This document shows, one piece after another, positions 28,203 through 45,110 of a stretch of 64,000 bases of DNA. Location: assembly GCA_003864495.1 (NCBI GenBank), contig ML133454.1:2833233-2897232 (forward strand), in the 5' to 3' direction. The translations under genes were made by a program, and so were the position numbers. Numbering within the stretch: position 1 is the stretch's first letter; the number at the start of each line of letters is the position of its first letter. This stretch comes from Nemopilema nomurai (taxonomy: Eukaryota > Cnidaria > Scyphozoa > Rhizostomeae > Rhizostomatidae). The notes beneath the pieces were generated by a model, which did not search any database, had not been told where the DNA came from, and was given only the letters and a program-made list of their open reading frames with translations.

Positions 28203-31200
28203 AAGGAACTAATTGAAGAAACTACCAAAAGAACTTACTGATTGCCAAATTCTGATCCAACAAAGAGGAACCCAGTTTTAAGTACACACAAAGCAGATGC
28301 AACAGGAAGAGTGTCAAAGTATTTTATTCGAACTTCAGTGACCTAGAAGAAGAGACAAAGATTCGCATTGGGGATGATGGAACAAGTCGGTTGTCACAAT
28401 GCCAGAATTCCCACTATTTTGGCTCCCTTTCATTGGTTTGCAGAGACCTCAATGTTCAACTGCTAATCATCCAGTCCTTTAAGGTTCAAATTCTCTTAAA
28501 AACACCAACTGGAATTCAAAATGGCAACCACATGCCAATTTGTGAAGAATTTTGATAAAACTAAAATCCCAGTAACTTTTAAGCGGTTTCAATTTCAATT
28601 TTTCACTATCGTGCTTGTGATATGGTTAGGTGCTTTTAGACAGAAAATAAGCCAATTCTGATATGATGAATGTCATACCCTTGTTGAGTTGACATGGAAT
28701 GACCCTGTTTTTACATCTGCAGACACAAAACTATTCAAACATTGTCTTTGCTGTTCAGGTGTGCAATTAGTAGGAATAAAGGCATCAATTAAAAAGAGAA
28801 TTCCAGTAAAAAGAATGAAGAGACATGAATGTGACAAAGATTTTGCTTACCACATCTTCATCATGTTCTAAGGTTATTTTGAATAAATCCCCCTGCTCAG
28901 ATTGTACCAAGAAGAAGAACATTGACTATAAAAAGGAAACACAACTTATAAATTTACAACATTATGTTAAACAAAGTGATGAAAAATGGTATTATTATTT
29001 CCAAAATCAAACATTAAAAAGTGATTGTTTTCTCACTTATAATCTGACATCCAAAGTCAAACATAAACAATAACAATAAATCAATTAATATATAAACAGG
29101 ACAAGTTATTATTTATAGATCTACCTTTGTTTTGTAAGTTGCACTGCAAATGAATATCATACTCCTTTCCGGATCATCCAGGTCATTCTAGAAAAACACC
29201 AGGGAATTTCAATAATTATAAACAGGGTAAGAGACACCAACTTTGAATTCTAACAGGCCCTTATTTTCAAAAGGCACATGCATGAACAGAGTGACCATTC
29301 TTGCCTTGATCAGCATCAACCCTATCAAGCTAGATTTTTATGCGCCAAAATCTGTCTACCCGTAAATCAAAATCGCAGAATCAGTATATGACCATGGCAA
29401 GTCTCTAAAACTAGTGTTTCGGATGTGTCAAATGCTATCTGGGTAGATCTGAACAGCCAAAAACATTCAATCAGTTCATATGGAAAGTATGCACAACATC
29501 CTACGATATTTTGATTAATGAACATGGAAGGAATTGCGTTGTGGTGCGGGTGATCAGTACCTTATCCTGATCAATGAATCACAGAAAATCAATTCTCATT
29601 GAACAAAGTTATCATCATCTCACCCCATTTGAGTCTTTACAAATCAGTATATGACCATGCCAAGTCGCTAAAACTAGTGTTTCGGGTGTAACAAAACTAA
29701 CACGACTGATTTTTATTTCATCCACTGCAAAGCTAAGAAACCCTTCTATTGTTAGAAAAGATAGTTCCATGGTTCAAATTTTGGCTGAGATATGAAAATC
29801 TGGAGGTTTGTTTATGTCTTATAACATTTGCTAACACATGTGCCAATAATTGTCTGCTTTTGAATAGTTGATCGTCTACGCTATGTTCAATAACAAAAAG
29901 GCAGCCATATAGTGCATTAGCCTCTAAACATGGACACAACCAGGCCAAAACATCACTGATGGTTTTGGCCAATATTGGCAGAAAATGGTTAAAGAGGGAT
30001 CTTGCTGTAAAAAACACCATTATACTGCTCTTGCTGGCAATATAGAAGGCAACAAAGTACCCTGTATCACTGACCTTTCGCCTTGGGATAGGGCATCGTA
30101 TGTCCTGCTGATCTCCAAAATTTTTGTATGTTATGTAGTTCTCTGAACATATCAAAACTCCACTTGGTCCGTCATTACCACCAGGAACTGCATACAAAGT
30201 AATAAAGGTATAAAACAGCCATTGGTGTTGCAGCATTCAAATGGGGCAAATGACTACATACAAACTAGTTATATATATATGTAAAACGATGCATCGTCAA
30301 AATCAACTTTTTATGCTTCAAAAGCAACTCAATTAAGTCACCCTTTGACTAAACAAAGGTGCAATAGTAATCAATCGCAACCAACTGGTGTTAATTGCGT
30401 GTGAAATTATCGGACACAAACTTATCTCTGAAAGTATGCAAAATATCTGGTTTGACATAGGGATTGAGAAACAAACCTGATATCAAAAGGTTTGAGAACT
30501 CTTCTAGAGGTTCACTGAACTTGCGCACAACATGATTGAGTCCAAGATCCAGTTCATAAAAGGTAACTGTCTGCTGAGCTGTCTGGGCTGCTTCTCCAGT
30601 GTGATCATTATCGGATTCTTCGTAGTCCAATTCAAGACAGGCAAACATCGGATTCTCAAACCCGACATCAACACCAACCATGTGGAAAACAACATTGTGT
30701 CCCTTGTGGGCTTCAAGCGGTGATGATATGGTTAGCCTTGCTGATGCATCACGATTCATGATATACACAAACTTTTGCTTTTCCAAAGCACCTGAAACAC
30801 AATGTTTAGTTAAGGGCAAAAAACTACAAGGGCAATTTCATTATGCAAAAAACAGCAAATTGGTAGAACTTACAAAGTCTGTTTTACGATGAAAAATTTA
30901 AAAGATAGAAACTTACCAATCATCAGGGCTCTTCCCTTTGGATCACATGCCAGGTATTGTCCAGGTACTATTCTTCTACAACCAGTTTTCCCAAACGTTT
31001 CTTGATGCACCTATACCATAAAATAGAGATCTTCTAGCAAGCTGTGCACAGCTGTGAATATATTAAAAATTCTCTTTTTAGCCCCCCAGGCTTATTATCT
31101 CTCAGCACTTCAAAGGGGGTTTATAAGAGAGGAAGGGGCTTCATCAATATTTTGTAATAAAAACCATTTTCAGTGATAGACCAATTTTATGTTATTTGCA

Positions 31201-32220
31201 AAATAAAAGTACATCAAATCAGAGTTCAATATTAACAATATTTTCATTATCATCTTCATCGATTATTAACTCAATAATATCAAATCAGGCACCATTTTTT
31301 GTCAATTTTACTTATTTTGGCATCAGATAATTTTTCATGTTGGGGGTGGGTCTAATTTGAGAAGGAGGGCTTAAAAGAGAATTTACGGTACACCATCAAC
31401 TAACAAATTCACAGATGGCTTATAATAGTGCATGTGTCAGCTCTCATATGAAACATAATTTCATATTATATACATATATGTAAACATTACATTAGGTGTT
31501 CTAGCTAGCCAACTAGACCTTGAGCATCAATAACTTTAAAAATCAGATATGCTGTAGATGTTAGACAAAAAATATATGGAATCTGTCCATTTAAAGAACA
31601 CCTTTTAAATATCATGCAGCTGTTGGGTTCTCTCATCATTTTTTCAAATCATTTTAGCTTTACAATGGCTCTTAAATGATAATAGGGAACTACTGATAAT
31701 TACCTTTTCAAAGCAATTTTTTGTAGGATTGAACTCCAATATTATCATTCTTCCTGAATCACTGCCAACAGCTAAGAAATCTGAAATATCACACTGTTAT
31801 ATTTAGCATGCTTTCTGAGAAACTAAATTTTAAAAAACTTTCATATTTATATAGTGAATGGACCTAATTCCAACAATTGGAGTACAAAAATGGGGTGTCA
31901 AAGAAGGATGTACAGAAACAGGATATGGGGTAGAATCAAGAAATTGGAGGAGCCAGAGCTACATTTACAAATTAAAAACATTTCAACATGTCACCTTTAG
32001 TTCCTCCTGTTAAATGAAATGCCATAAGGTCTCTAATAACACCAAAGACTTCAGTTGAGTATAAGGGGTGTATCTTGCCAGTGTTAGGATCTGGTCGAAG
32101 GATTTCCAGCACCTTCCCTCTTGATACCACAATTTCCTGGGACTTGGTGCCAGAAAATTGGCCATGAACAGCACAATAGATGGCCGAGGCCTTTTGTAAA
32201 GTTAGGTTGTACAAATACAT
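16023..32220 (-). CDS. SF3B3: Splicing factor 3B subunit 3 (SF3b130/SAP130), complete, 32 coding exons
   Basis: Nuclear scaffold of the U2 snRNP SF3b complex, needed for branch-site recognition. It belongs to the DDB1/CPSF160 three-propeller family, with an MMS1_N region at about residues 75-590 and a CPSF_A region at about 860-1185. Translation follows human SF3B3 (1217 residues, from memory) end to end and gives 1220, starting MYLYNLTLQ and ending [12 protein letters not shown]. All introns are GT-AG and phases match. Exons: 31995-32220, 31704-31780, 30917-31010, 30477-30791, 30075-30187, 29125-29187, 28851-28925, 28239-28342, 27612-27783, 26779-26874, 26445-26517, 25851-26002, 25304-25408, 25112-25162, 24575-24730, 23673-23804, 23475-23539, 23154-23211, 22510-22664, 22133-22307, 21569-21730, 21069-21118, 20296-20461, 19993-20034, 19420-19503, 19082-19221, 18731-18803, 18316-18414, 16927-17070, 16598-16702, 16200-16295, 16023-16067. 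No frameshift or missing block was seen. Borders were read by hand, so errors of a base or two are possible. Confidence 0.97.
17098..17900. other. SF3B3 intron 28, left part, without further features
   Basis: The intron between exons 28 and 29 (17071-18315) is the longest in the gene. Apart from the CA-rich minisatellite further right I see no coding sequence or structured RNA in it. Confidence 0.4.
18087..18245. repeat. CA-rich minisatellite, 14-base unit
   Basis: Imperfect tandem copies of ACCCACACAAACAG, with variants carrying CCGCAC, AAACAAAC and CACTAACA, run for about 160 bases inside SF3B3 intron 28. Purines and pyrimidines are strongly strand-separated in places: on the transcribed sense strand the array reads G/T-rich. 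Confidence 0.8.
18885..18961. repeat. Intronic duplicated segment, copy A
   Basis: About 77 bases in SF3B3 intron 26, centred on CTTTTCAGATAGAGCTAATA and ending in AAGCGTGC, recur as a diverged direct copy at about 19679-19757 in intron 24. Differences are scattered substitutions and single-base indels. The source and mechanism are unknown; an old dispersed repeat is possible. Confidence 0.75.
19001..19080. repeat. 17-base minisatellite directly beside the SF3B3 exon 26 donor
   Basis: Four tandem units of GAACATGTCTAAAACAA (19001-19068, the fourth with one change) plus a partial fifth reach to 19080. The exon 26 donor lies at 19081/19082, so the array forms the first 80 bases of intron 26. 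On the gene's strand each full unit reads as T-rich sequence followed by TTTTAG|AC, which resembles a 3' splice site. Confidence 0.85.
19679..19757. repeat. Intronic duplicated segment, copy B
   Basis: Partner of the segment at 18885-18961, in the same orientation, lying between SF3B3 exons 24 and 25. It shares the core CTTTTCAGATAGAGCTAATA and the block CCATCACAGA.AATCTGGGAC. Confidence 0.75.
21475..21545. repeat. Degenerate short tandem repeat in SF3B3 intron 21
   Basis: Four or so imperfect copies of a unit resembling TGATTCCCCTGCCAG (units of about 14-16 bases) lie in a row. There is no coding interpretation. Confidence 0.5.
24782..24898 (+). mobile_element. 5'-truncated non-LTR retrotransposon tail (CR1/L2/Jockey-like)
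   Basis: The plus strand encodes 38 residues ending in a stop: [17 protein letters not shown], then [16 protein letters not shown]. This matches the characteristic C-terminal tail after the reverse transcriptase in many LINE clades, a [YF]AA..LWN.LP..IR....S...FKS..K pattern. It is followed at once by a TA microsatellite, as often seen at LINE 3' ends. The rest of the element is absent, so it is a dead fragment. It lies in SF3B3 intron 14, antisense to the gene. Confidence 0.75.
24900..24936. repeat. (TA)n microsatellite
   Basis: About 15 TA dinucleotides directly follow the truncated LINE coding tail and probably form or derive from its 3' end. Confidence 0.9.
27028..27106 (+). pseudogene. 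Possible MARVEL-domain exon or fragment, antisense inside SF3B3 intron 9
   Basis: After an AG at 27026-27027 the plus strand reads [19 protein letters not shown], then IVAGNQ and a stop. A pattern of the type K-x-P-G-G-x-L-[RK]-I-[AV]-[DE]-[LF]-x-x-G-[IL]-[IV]-A is typical of the start of the first transmembrane helix in MARVEL proteins (MAL, CMTM and plasmolipin families). The match is short, no other MARVEL helices were found nearby, and no strong donor follows. It may be a retro-copied fragment, one exon of an antisense gene, or chance. Confidence 0.3.
28129..28204. repeat. (TA)n/(AAAT)n compound microsatellite
   Basis: A TA run passes into about 14 copies of a four-base AAAT unit. It lies in SF3B3 intron 8, about 35 bases beyond the exon 8 donor. 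On the gene's strand it is a T-rich stretch close to the 5' splice site. Confidence 0.9.
29379..29427. repeat. Direct repeat flanking the duplicated SF3B3 segment, left copy
   Basis: The block from AATCAGTATATGACCATG to CTAAAACTAGTGTTTCGG recurs at 29642-29689 with only a few differences. The two copies bracket a 222-base insert that duplicates part of SF3B3 intron 12 and exon 13. Confidence 0.9.
29421..29642 (-). pseudogene. Dead duplicate of part of SF3B3 exon 13 and intron 12
   Basis: This segment of SF3B3 intron 5 matches 25381-25602 over about 222 bases in the same orientation, with scattered mismatches. It includes the first 28 or so bases of exon 13 and its acceptor (CTGTTCAG|ATCTACCC). 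In the copy, codon 7 of the exon has changed from CGA to TGA, and the codon before ATT from GGC to AGC, so inclusion would stop translation. No matching donor is present, because the copy ends inside the exon. The flanking 47-49 base direct repeats suggest that the insertion also duplicated its target. Confidence 0.85.
29642..29689. repeat. Direct repeat flanking the duplicated SF3B3 segment, right copy
   Basis: Right-hand partner of the repeat at 29379-29427. It begins where the duplicated segment ends, sharing only a few bases with it. Confidence 0.9.
31066..31384. mobile_element. MITE-like element in SF3B3 intron 2
   Basis: The left end AAATTCTCTTTTTAGCCCC and the right end GGGCTTAAAAGAGAATTT are near-perfect inverse copies about 320 bases apart. 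C-runs and G-runs lie just inside the ends, and the interior is non-coding and A+T-rich. A target duplication is not obvious. The inverted ends may extend at the right into ACGGTA. Confidence 0.5.
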
Positions 32221-33791
32221 TTTGTGGGCACTGTTCCTTACTCTAAAATCAATGTTTATAAGAAATCTATTAGGAATTAGAAACCTAAAAAATTATGTAA
32301 AAATGAGCCAACAAAAGTTTAAAATGGGCCCAAGTAAAAATTGCAGTCTGTAGATTGAAAAAGGCCAATAAACCAAAAGCATTCCCAAAATAAGATTATA
32401 TCATTCTTTACATACATATATATATACACCTGTAGAATCTTCTAGTTTCTAAACGTACTCAAAAATCTTTATTATGTATATATATCTAAAATACTTTAAA
32501 CATTTCCTGTTGCCACTAGATACATTCATATGATCATAAGAGTCACCATGAAATGCGGCACACCAAGTTCTCCACTTCGGCACCAATTTGTGAAATCTCA
32601 AGTTCATAAATTTGAATCGTAGTGTCAAGACTTGTCAAGAACTATTAACTATATTTCAGATGCATCTTTCTAGTGATTAAGTTGGGTTTTTTGCACCTTT
32701 GCAGAATAAGTGGTTGCCAAGTGTGCTCTCATCTTCGGTCTAAAGAAACTGAAAAATTTCGCGGGTGCTAGACTGGTGCACACTGCAGGTTGGGGCAGCC
32801 TACTCTGGGTGCCAACGTATTGATCTTATAATTTTGCACTCGTCAAGAGTCCAATTATATTCCTTGAATTACTTTCAAAAACTCGATGCTTGCTTTCTGC
32901 ACTTCTGAACAACAACAAAAGAGTTGAAAAAGCCACGGAAATCTACCAAAAGCGCAGTCAAAAGGAATTGACAATTCTACAATGCAAGGGCCTAGTTCTT
33001 GGTATAGCCACAGTCAGAGCATACGAAAACAACGCAAAATATTGCTTTATTTACCTCAAAGGACTTGCCAACAGAGAATATCACAACAGAGTTGTATGGT
33101 AAATGTGTCTCTTTTAAAAACAATTTCTAGATGTATGAGATTGCTTTGGCTGCATGTGCCAGCCAACGACAACGCCGACCCGCCATTGCAATCATCTTCC
33201 TGCGCAGTGCGCATGCATAGTAGCCTCTTCTTGATGTAGTCAACTGACCCAGCCTCAATTCCAATCGCGTATTTCGAATGTCATTCAAGGGCATGGAGAA
33301 CTTTGAGGCACCGATAAATTTACGGATTATTCAAATCAATCAATGTAACCCTTCCCAATAGCTGCGGTGCGATTTCCCGCAGTTTCATCTGCCCCGCTGT
33401 TAGCAAGTCTTGCACTGCCTGAAGTGGCAGTCCTACTTGAAGTTTTATTGTTGTTGACCACTGTTAGATTAGTTTGGACCCAGTGGGTCATAGTCTGTTA
33501 CTGTGTACTATTCCCTTACGATCTTATGTCTTTAACAGTAGCACACCAAGTAATCCAGTCAACTCGCAATCGAAATATTCATTCACCTGTTGTGGTACAC
33601 TAACGAATGTTGTTTAGGAGTGAGTTGCTATGTAATGTGATTGGATTCTTTTTTACGGGATTTTAAAACTTGGCGAAACCTTCTATTCAAGACAACATTG
33701 AAGCAGATGATGAACATTTCAATCCAACGATACAATAGATTTTCATCGTTACAAAGGCTCAGTTAACCTTGCCATCTAAGAAAATAGGATT
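32221..33791. other. SF3B3 upstream region
   Basis: Apart from the NRF-1-like site no coding sequence is convincing. A plus-strand frame at 33367-33603 is leucine/valine-rich but has no signature I know. Confidence 0.4.
33201..33215. promoter_or_regulatory. NRF-1-like motif, possible SF3B3 promoter region
   Basis: TGCGCAGTGCGCATG contains two GCGCA half-sites in a locally GC-richer stretch about 1 kb upstream of the SF3B3 start codon, next to a CGCCATT motif. NRF-1-type sites are common in promoters of housekeeping genes. A 5' UTR intron between here and 32220 would be required; a T-rich AG acceptor-like site lies just upstream of the ATG, near 32245. Confidence 0.3.
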
Positions 33792-35782
33792 TCAAACAAA
33801 AAATTCTTTAACATTTGTAATGGGCTGTTCCACTTCTTTTAAAGAATTAGACAGCCGGTTTTGTGATACTTGTGCTTGAAGCAAAGGATTTTTGGGTGCC
33901 TGCAAAGAAGCACATTTCGACCCCAAGGCCTGTTTGGCTCTGGTACAGAGCTTCTAGTAATGCACTGCCATCGACAGACAAACATTTAAGTCTAAATTTG
34001 AGCGAGCTAAAATTGTTATTGAATCTGGGATACCGATCAATTTTGTGTTCTACCAAACATACAGAGTCCTGAAGATCTGTTGATCTGTAGAATGTACTTA
34101 AGCACCGAGCCCACCAGAAGAAAAGAGCTGTTCCATTCTCTTAGCAAAAACGAGATCATTAGATCTCTCGTAATCTAATCATTAGATTAGCTGAGAGCAA
34201 CAATGTTAGCAGAACGAATACTAATTAACGCAAACATGAAATATTTCGTGTTCTTGAATTTAAAAATTCTTGTTCACCAAGTTCAGTAAATGCATCACGT
34301 TTAGGCTTCGCCCCTCCCCTAGTGTCCGCCACTGTTCTACTGGTTTATCCAGAGCAGCGGGAATAAGGTGTCAAGATACATCACCTATGCTGTTAATGCT
34401 TCAAATCCATTTAGTTTCTACTTTCGCTGTTGTTGCTGGGCAAGGAAAGTGAAGGGGAAAAAGCAACATCGTGTTGCGCCATGACATAGATGTGAAAACA
34501 AACGAAGATAGAAGTGAGTACATCAGTGGGGGATCTGACCAGCTTTTAAATGGAATCCTGGCGAATAACGAATTAGAAAGAGCAAATAATGACTAACACT
34601 ATGTTTCTTCTGCTTTTAAACAGACTTACAAACAAGTGGCTCCAAACGCTCTTTTCTTCTTCGGATTGACAATTTAAGTCTTGCAGCCAACTTTTTCTTT
34701 CAACAAACTCTTTTTGCTTAAACAAAATCAATAAAAAATGGTGAGTTTATGCTTTGATAGCATCAAAACAGTTGTTTATAAATGCTGAGCACACACACAC
34801 GATCTCATTCTTTTTAAAATCATTCCTTTTGTCAGGCATATCATAAGGCACCCCGATTGTTGTACATTTTCATAATAAACCATGCTAATTATGGAGCAGC
34901 GTCAACGTTGTTGGAAAACGAGTGTGTAACACCAAACTATATCACAAAAAGGGATGCTCCAATAACTACGCCACATGGCTGTTGGATTGGCAACAAAGCT
35001 TTGTTTCTTGGAAATTTTGTCTCCTGTAATGCTATTCCTACTTGAAAGTGGTGCAATCAAAAACTGTTTTTTTCATTTACCACTTTTTCTACTTCCCAGG
35101 TACCACTTTTCAAATTTTCTTTAACACAAAATATTGAAAGTCCTGCTTAGAGGAAAATGTTTAACACACGTAGGCACGACTGACAAAAACATACTGCATT
35201 TATAATTAATACTTTATTAACAATGTTGTTATGTTCGGCTTTGTTTGTTATGACGTTTGACATTTTTTTCGGTAGAAGAAATTAATCGAACATAGATGCG
35301 TAAACATGCCCTAGCAACAATCGCTGAAGGGTTTTGGTCATAACGGTTTTCTTTATAAATTTCATAAAATAATAATAATTCAGTAAACATTCATAAATTT
35401 TCTCCGCACACTCTCGCTATCTTTATATTGCTCGTCTATATTCCGGCTGGATGACAAAAGTTATGACGCAATGAAATAAAAAAATGACACGATGACAATG
35501 ACAATGTGATGACATGATGTTTGAGTAAATCTCGCCGAGCCAGTGTTTAGGGTCTCTCCAGGCCTTCAAGCGACCAAAAGACCCATCAGGTTACAAGCCT
35601 AAAGTTGCCACGAGATTGCTGCTTCTCTTCGACTGAAAAGAAGAAGAAAACGTTTCGTTTCGAATGGGTTCCGCTCTTTCCACCTACCAACATTCTCTCT
35701 TGAAATGACTTTCGATCTTGCTTTAGTCCATTAAGAAATAGCTGGAGAAATTCCTCTTCATGAGAAACAGTACATAGGACAT
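33792..35782 (-). CDS. Possible unrecognised minus-strand gene, two tentative exons
   Basis: Two stretches look like exons. At 35688-35782 a segment between TTTGCAG and a GTAGGT donor encodes 31 residues beginning VLCTVSHEEEFLQLF and ending DRKSFQERML, entered in phase 2 and left in phase 0. At 33792-33899 a segment after CTTTGCAG encodes 35 residues beginning APKNPLLQAQVSQNRL and ending TNVKEFFV plus a stop, entered in phase 0. The phases are compatible, but nothing proves that the two belong together, and further exons upstream were not found. I do not recognise the family. It would sit between PRPF4B and SF3B3 on the same strand. Confidence 0.25.
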
Positions 35783-37467
35783 CTGCAAATAGCATGAACA
35801 AGAGTCAGTTCAAAAGTTTCAACTTCAAAGCAAAAATATCTGATATTCTAATTATCCAACTCAGCTAAAGCAACCTAAAAGCAACCCCCCTGGACCATCT
35901 TAGAACTTCAGTTAACTTTGAATTGAAGGCTGCATAAGTCAGCATTCGGAATTTTATGGTTGAAATAACATCCTTGCTACAAAAAGCCTCGCTTAATTGA
36001 CCACACTAACTGGGGTGTCTTGTACGTTACTTCTACGCCGCATCAAACTTCCAGATGGACGACAGACGTCTTGCAGAGGAGGAAGCTATCCCAAGGGTCT
36101 CCTTCCTTGATTGCTAATTAACTTGCGAAGTAGCCCGCTGTGATGACATTAGCTTTAGGTACGTATGCATAACATGTAAATACCGCGAAATCACAGTAAA
36201 CAAGAGCAAACCAATGTCAATGAAGATGGGCCACCTGTAGCTGTTACCAAGGGCTACTGACAGGCAGTCACTTTGGAGACAATCCTGGTTCGAGCCATTT
36301 TCTATCCAGCTTTTGTGCATTAAGCAAGCTTGTGATCGCCTTAAATTTCCCTTTGGATATTTTAATCCTATAACTGTTCAGATGATCGCGATTGGAGATT
36401 GCAAATCGTGCAGAGGGAGAGTTGGGGTGAGGGGAATAACAACGCAACGAGCTCCAACACAACAACCCCACACCCCCAGCTGGCAACAACGCACAGCGCA
36501 GAACGATTACAAGAAGCGGCAAAGGGGCGGCCTAGTGACACAGCAGCTGAAACACAAGCGTGGGAGTAGTGACCTTAACTAAGATAATCCTACTGAGATA
36601 TTGTCGCTAGAACACTGCACCTTGGGTATTGCTAGGAGGAAATCATTACTGAAATGTTAGGCCATCGTCTAAACTGTAAAATAATTCTCTTTGGATTCGA
36701 GGTGCCGTTCTTCTATTCACAGCAAAGTATCCTAACAAAACTCGAGCCGAAAAGAGCTAAAATTCTAACCAATTATCAAACGCAAGTATATCGCTTTGCT
36801 GTCACACATACAAGAAGAAAACACCAGTGGCGGCGCCATTTTGAAGCAGTCTCTTTCCGGTGGGCACTACTGCAATTCCATTCTGATAAAAGAATCGAAT
36901 ATTGGTTAAAAACACTGCAAAAGGGAGACAGCAAAAAAGCAAACAATCAGGGTTCATTGGAATGATAGCCTTCTCGTAATAAAAAGTAACATTTAAAGAG
37001 GAGCTTTATACACGTTACTTTATATCCTACTCAGCTTTGTCTAAAATACCTCAAGCTCCAAGCTTTACGATTCCACTCGCAGATCATTAACAGGTCGGAT
37101 AAAGCAATGATCTTAACATTGAGAAACAAAATCATATTGAACCAAGTCGATGTGCAGTTGAAGTTGGCAAGCAATAAAAAAATCTAACACACCGAAACAG
37201 CTTAGCACAGACCTGGACTATCAGCCAGGGAACACAAGACGTCATGAAACACATCTTCACTATTCCCAAATTATAGTTATAACATTATGTAGATGAGGTA
37301 GTTGATGGCATAAAATCATAAAAGTGACAATTAAAGATTTCAACGAAACTAGATACAGAGTTTAGGCCATTGCTGAATTGGACATCTACCTCGATAAGAA
37401 CAATCAGTGGAGCAAACAGTCTCAATATATACATGTTCACTGCGCGTTATTTGTTCTAGTGTTTGCT
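35783..37467. other. Region downstream of PRPF4B; no gene recognised
   Basis: It should include the PRPF4B 3' UTR at its right end. I saw no clear polyadenylation signal on the minus strand close to the stop. Short frames on the plus strand at 36010-36117, 36313-36582 and 36654-36965 lack known motifs. Confidence 0.4.
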
Positions 37468-45036
<7,569 letters not shown>

Positions 45037-45110
45037 GGTTGGCGAGATGAGCCTTCCCATCATGCAGCTCGAAAACTCACATCTCCTGCTCAGTGGCAAT
45101 GCCCCTTCGA
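45037..45110 (-). promoter_or_regulatory. PRPF4B 5' leader with upstream ATGs
   Basis: Reading toward the start codon, the leader contains an ATG immediately followed by TGA (in GAGATGTGAG), then an ATG-ATG pair at 45063/45060 in frame with the main start. The first is a start-stop element of the kind that can stall ribosomes. The second would add nine residues. GATGTGAGT also resembles a splice donor, so a 5' UTR intron is possible. Confidence 0.35.

Noticed and set aside
36010..36117. Short plus-strand peptide containing EEEAIPRVSFLDC, faintly like the FPRVT.CDF segment of innexins
   Set aside because: Only about ten residues compare, the cysteine-aspartate order differs, and no innexin transmembrane sequence lies on either side.
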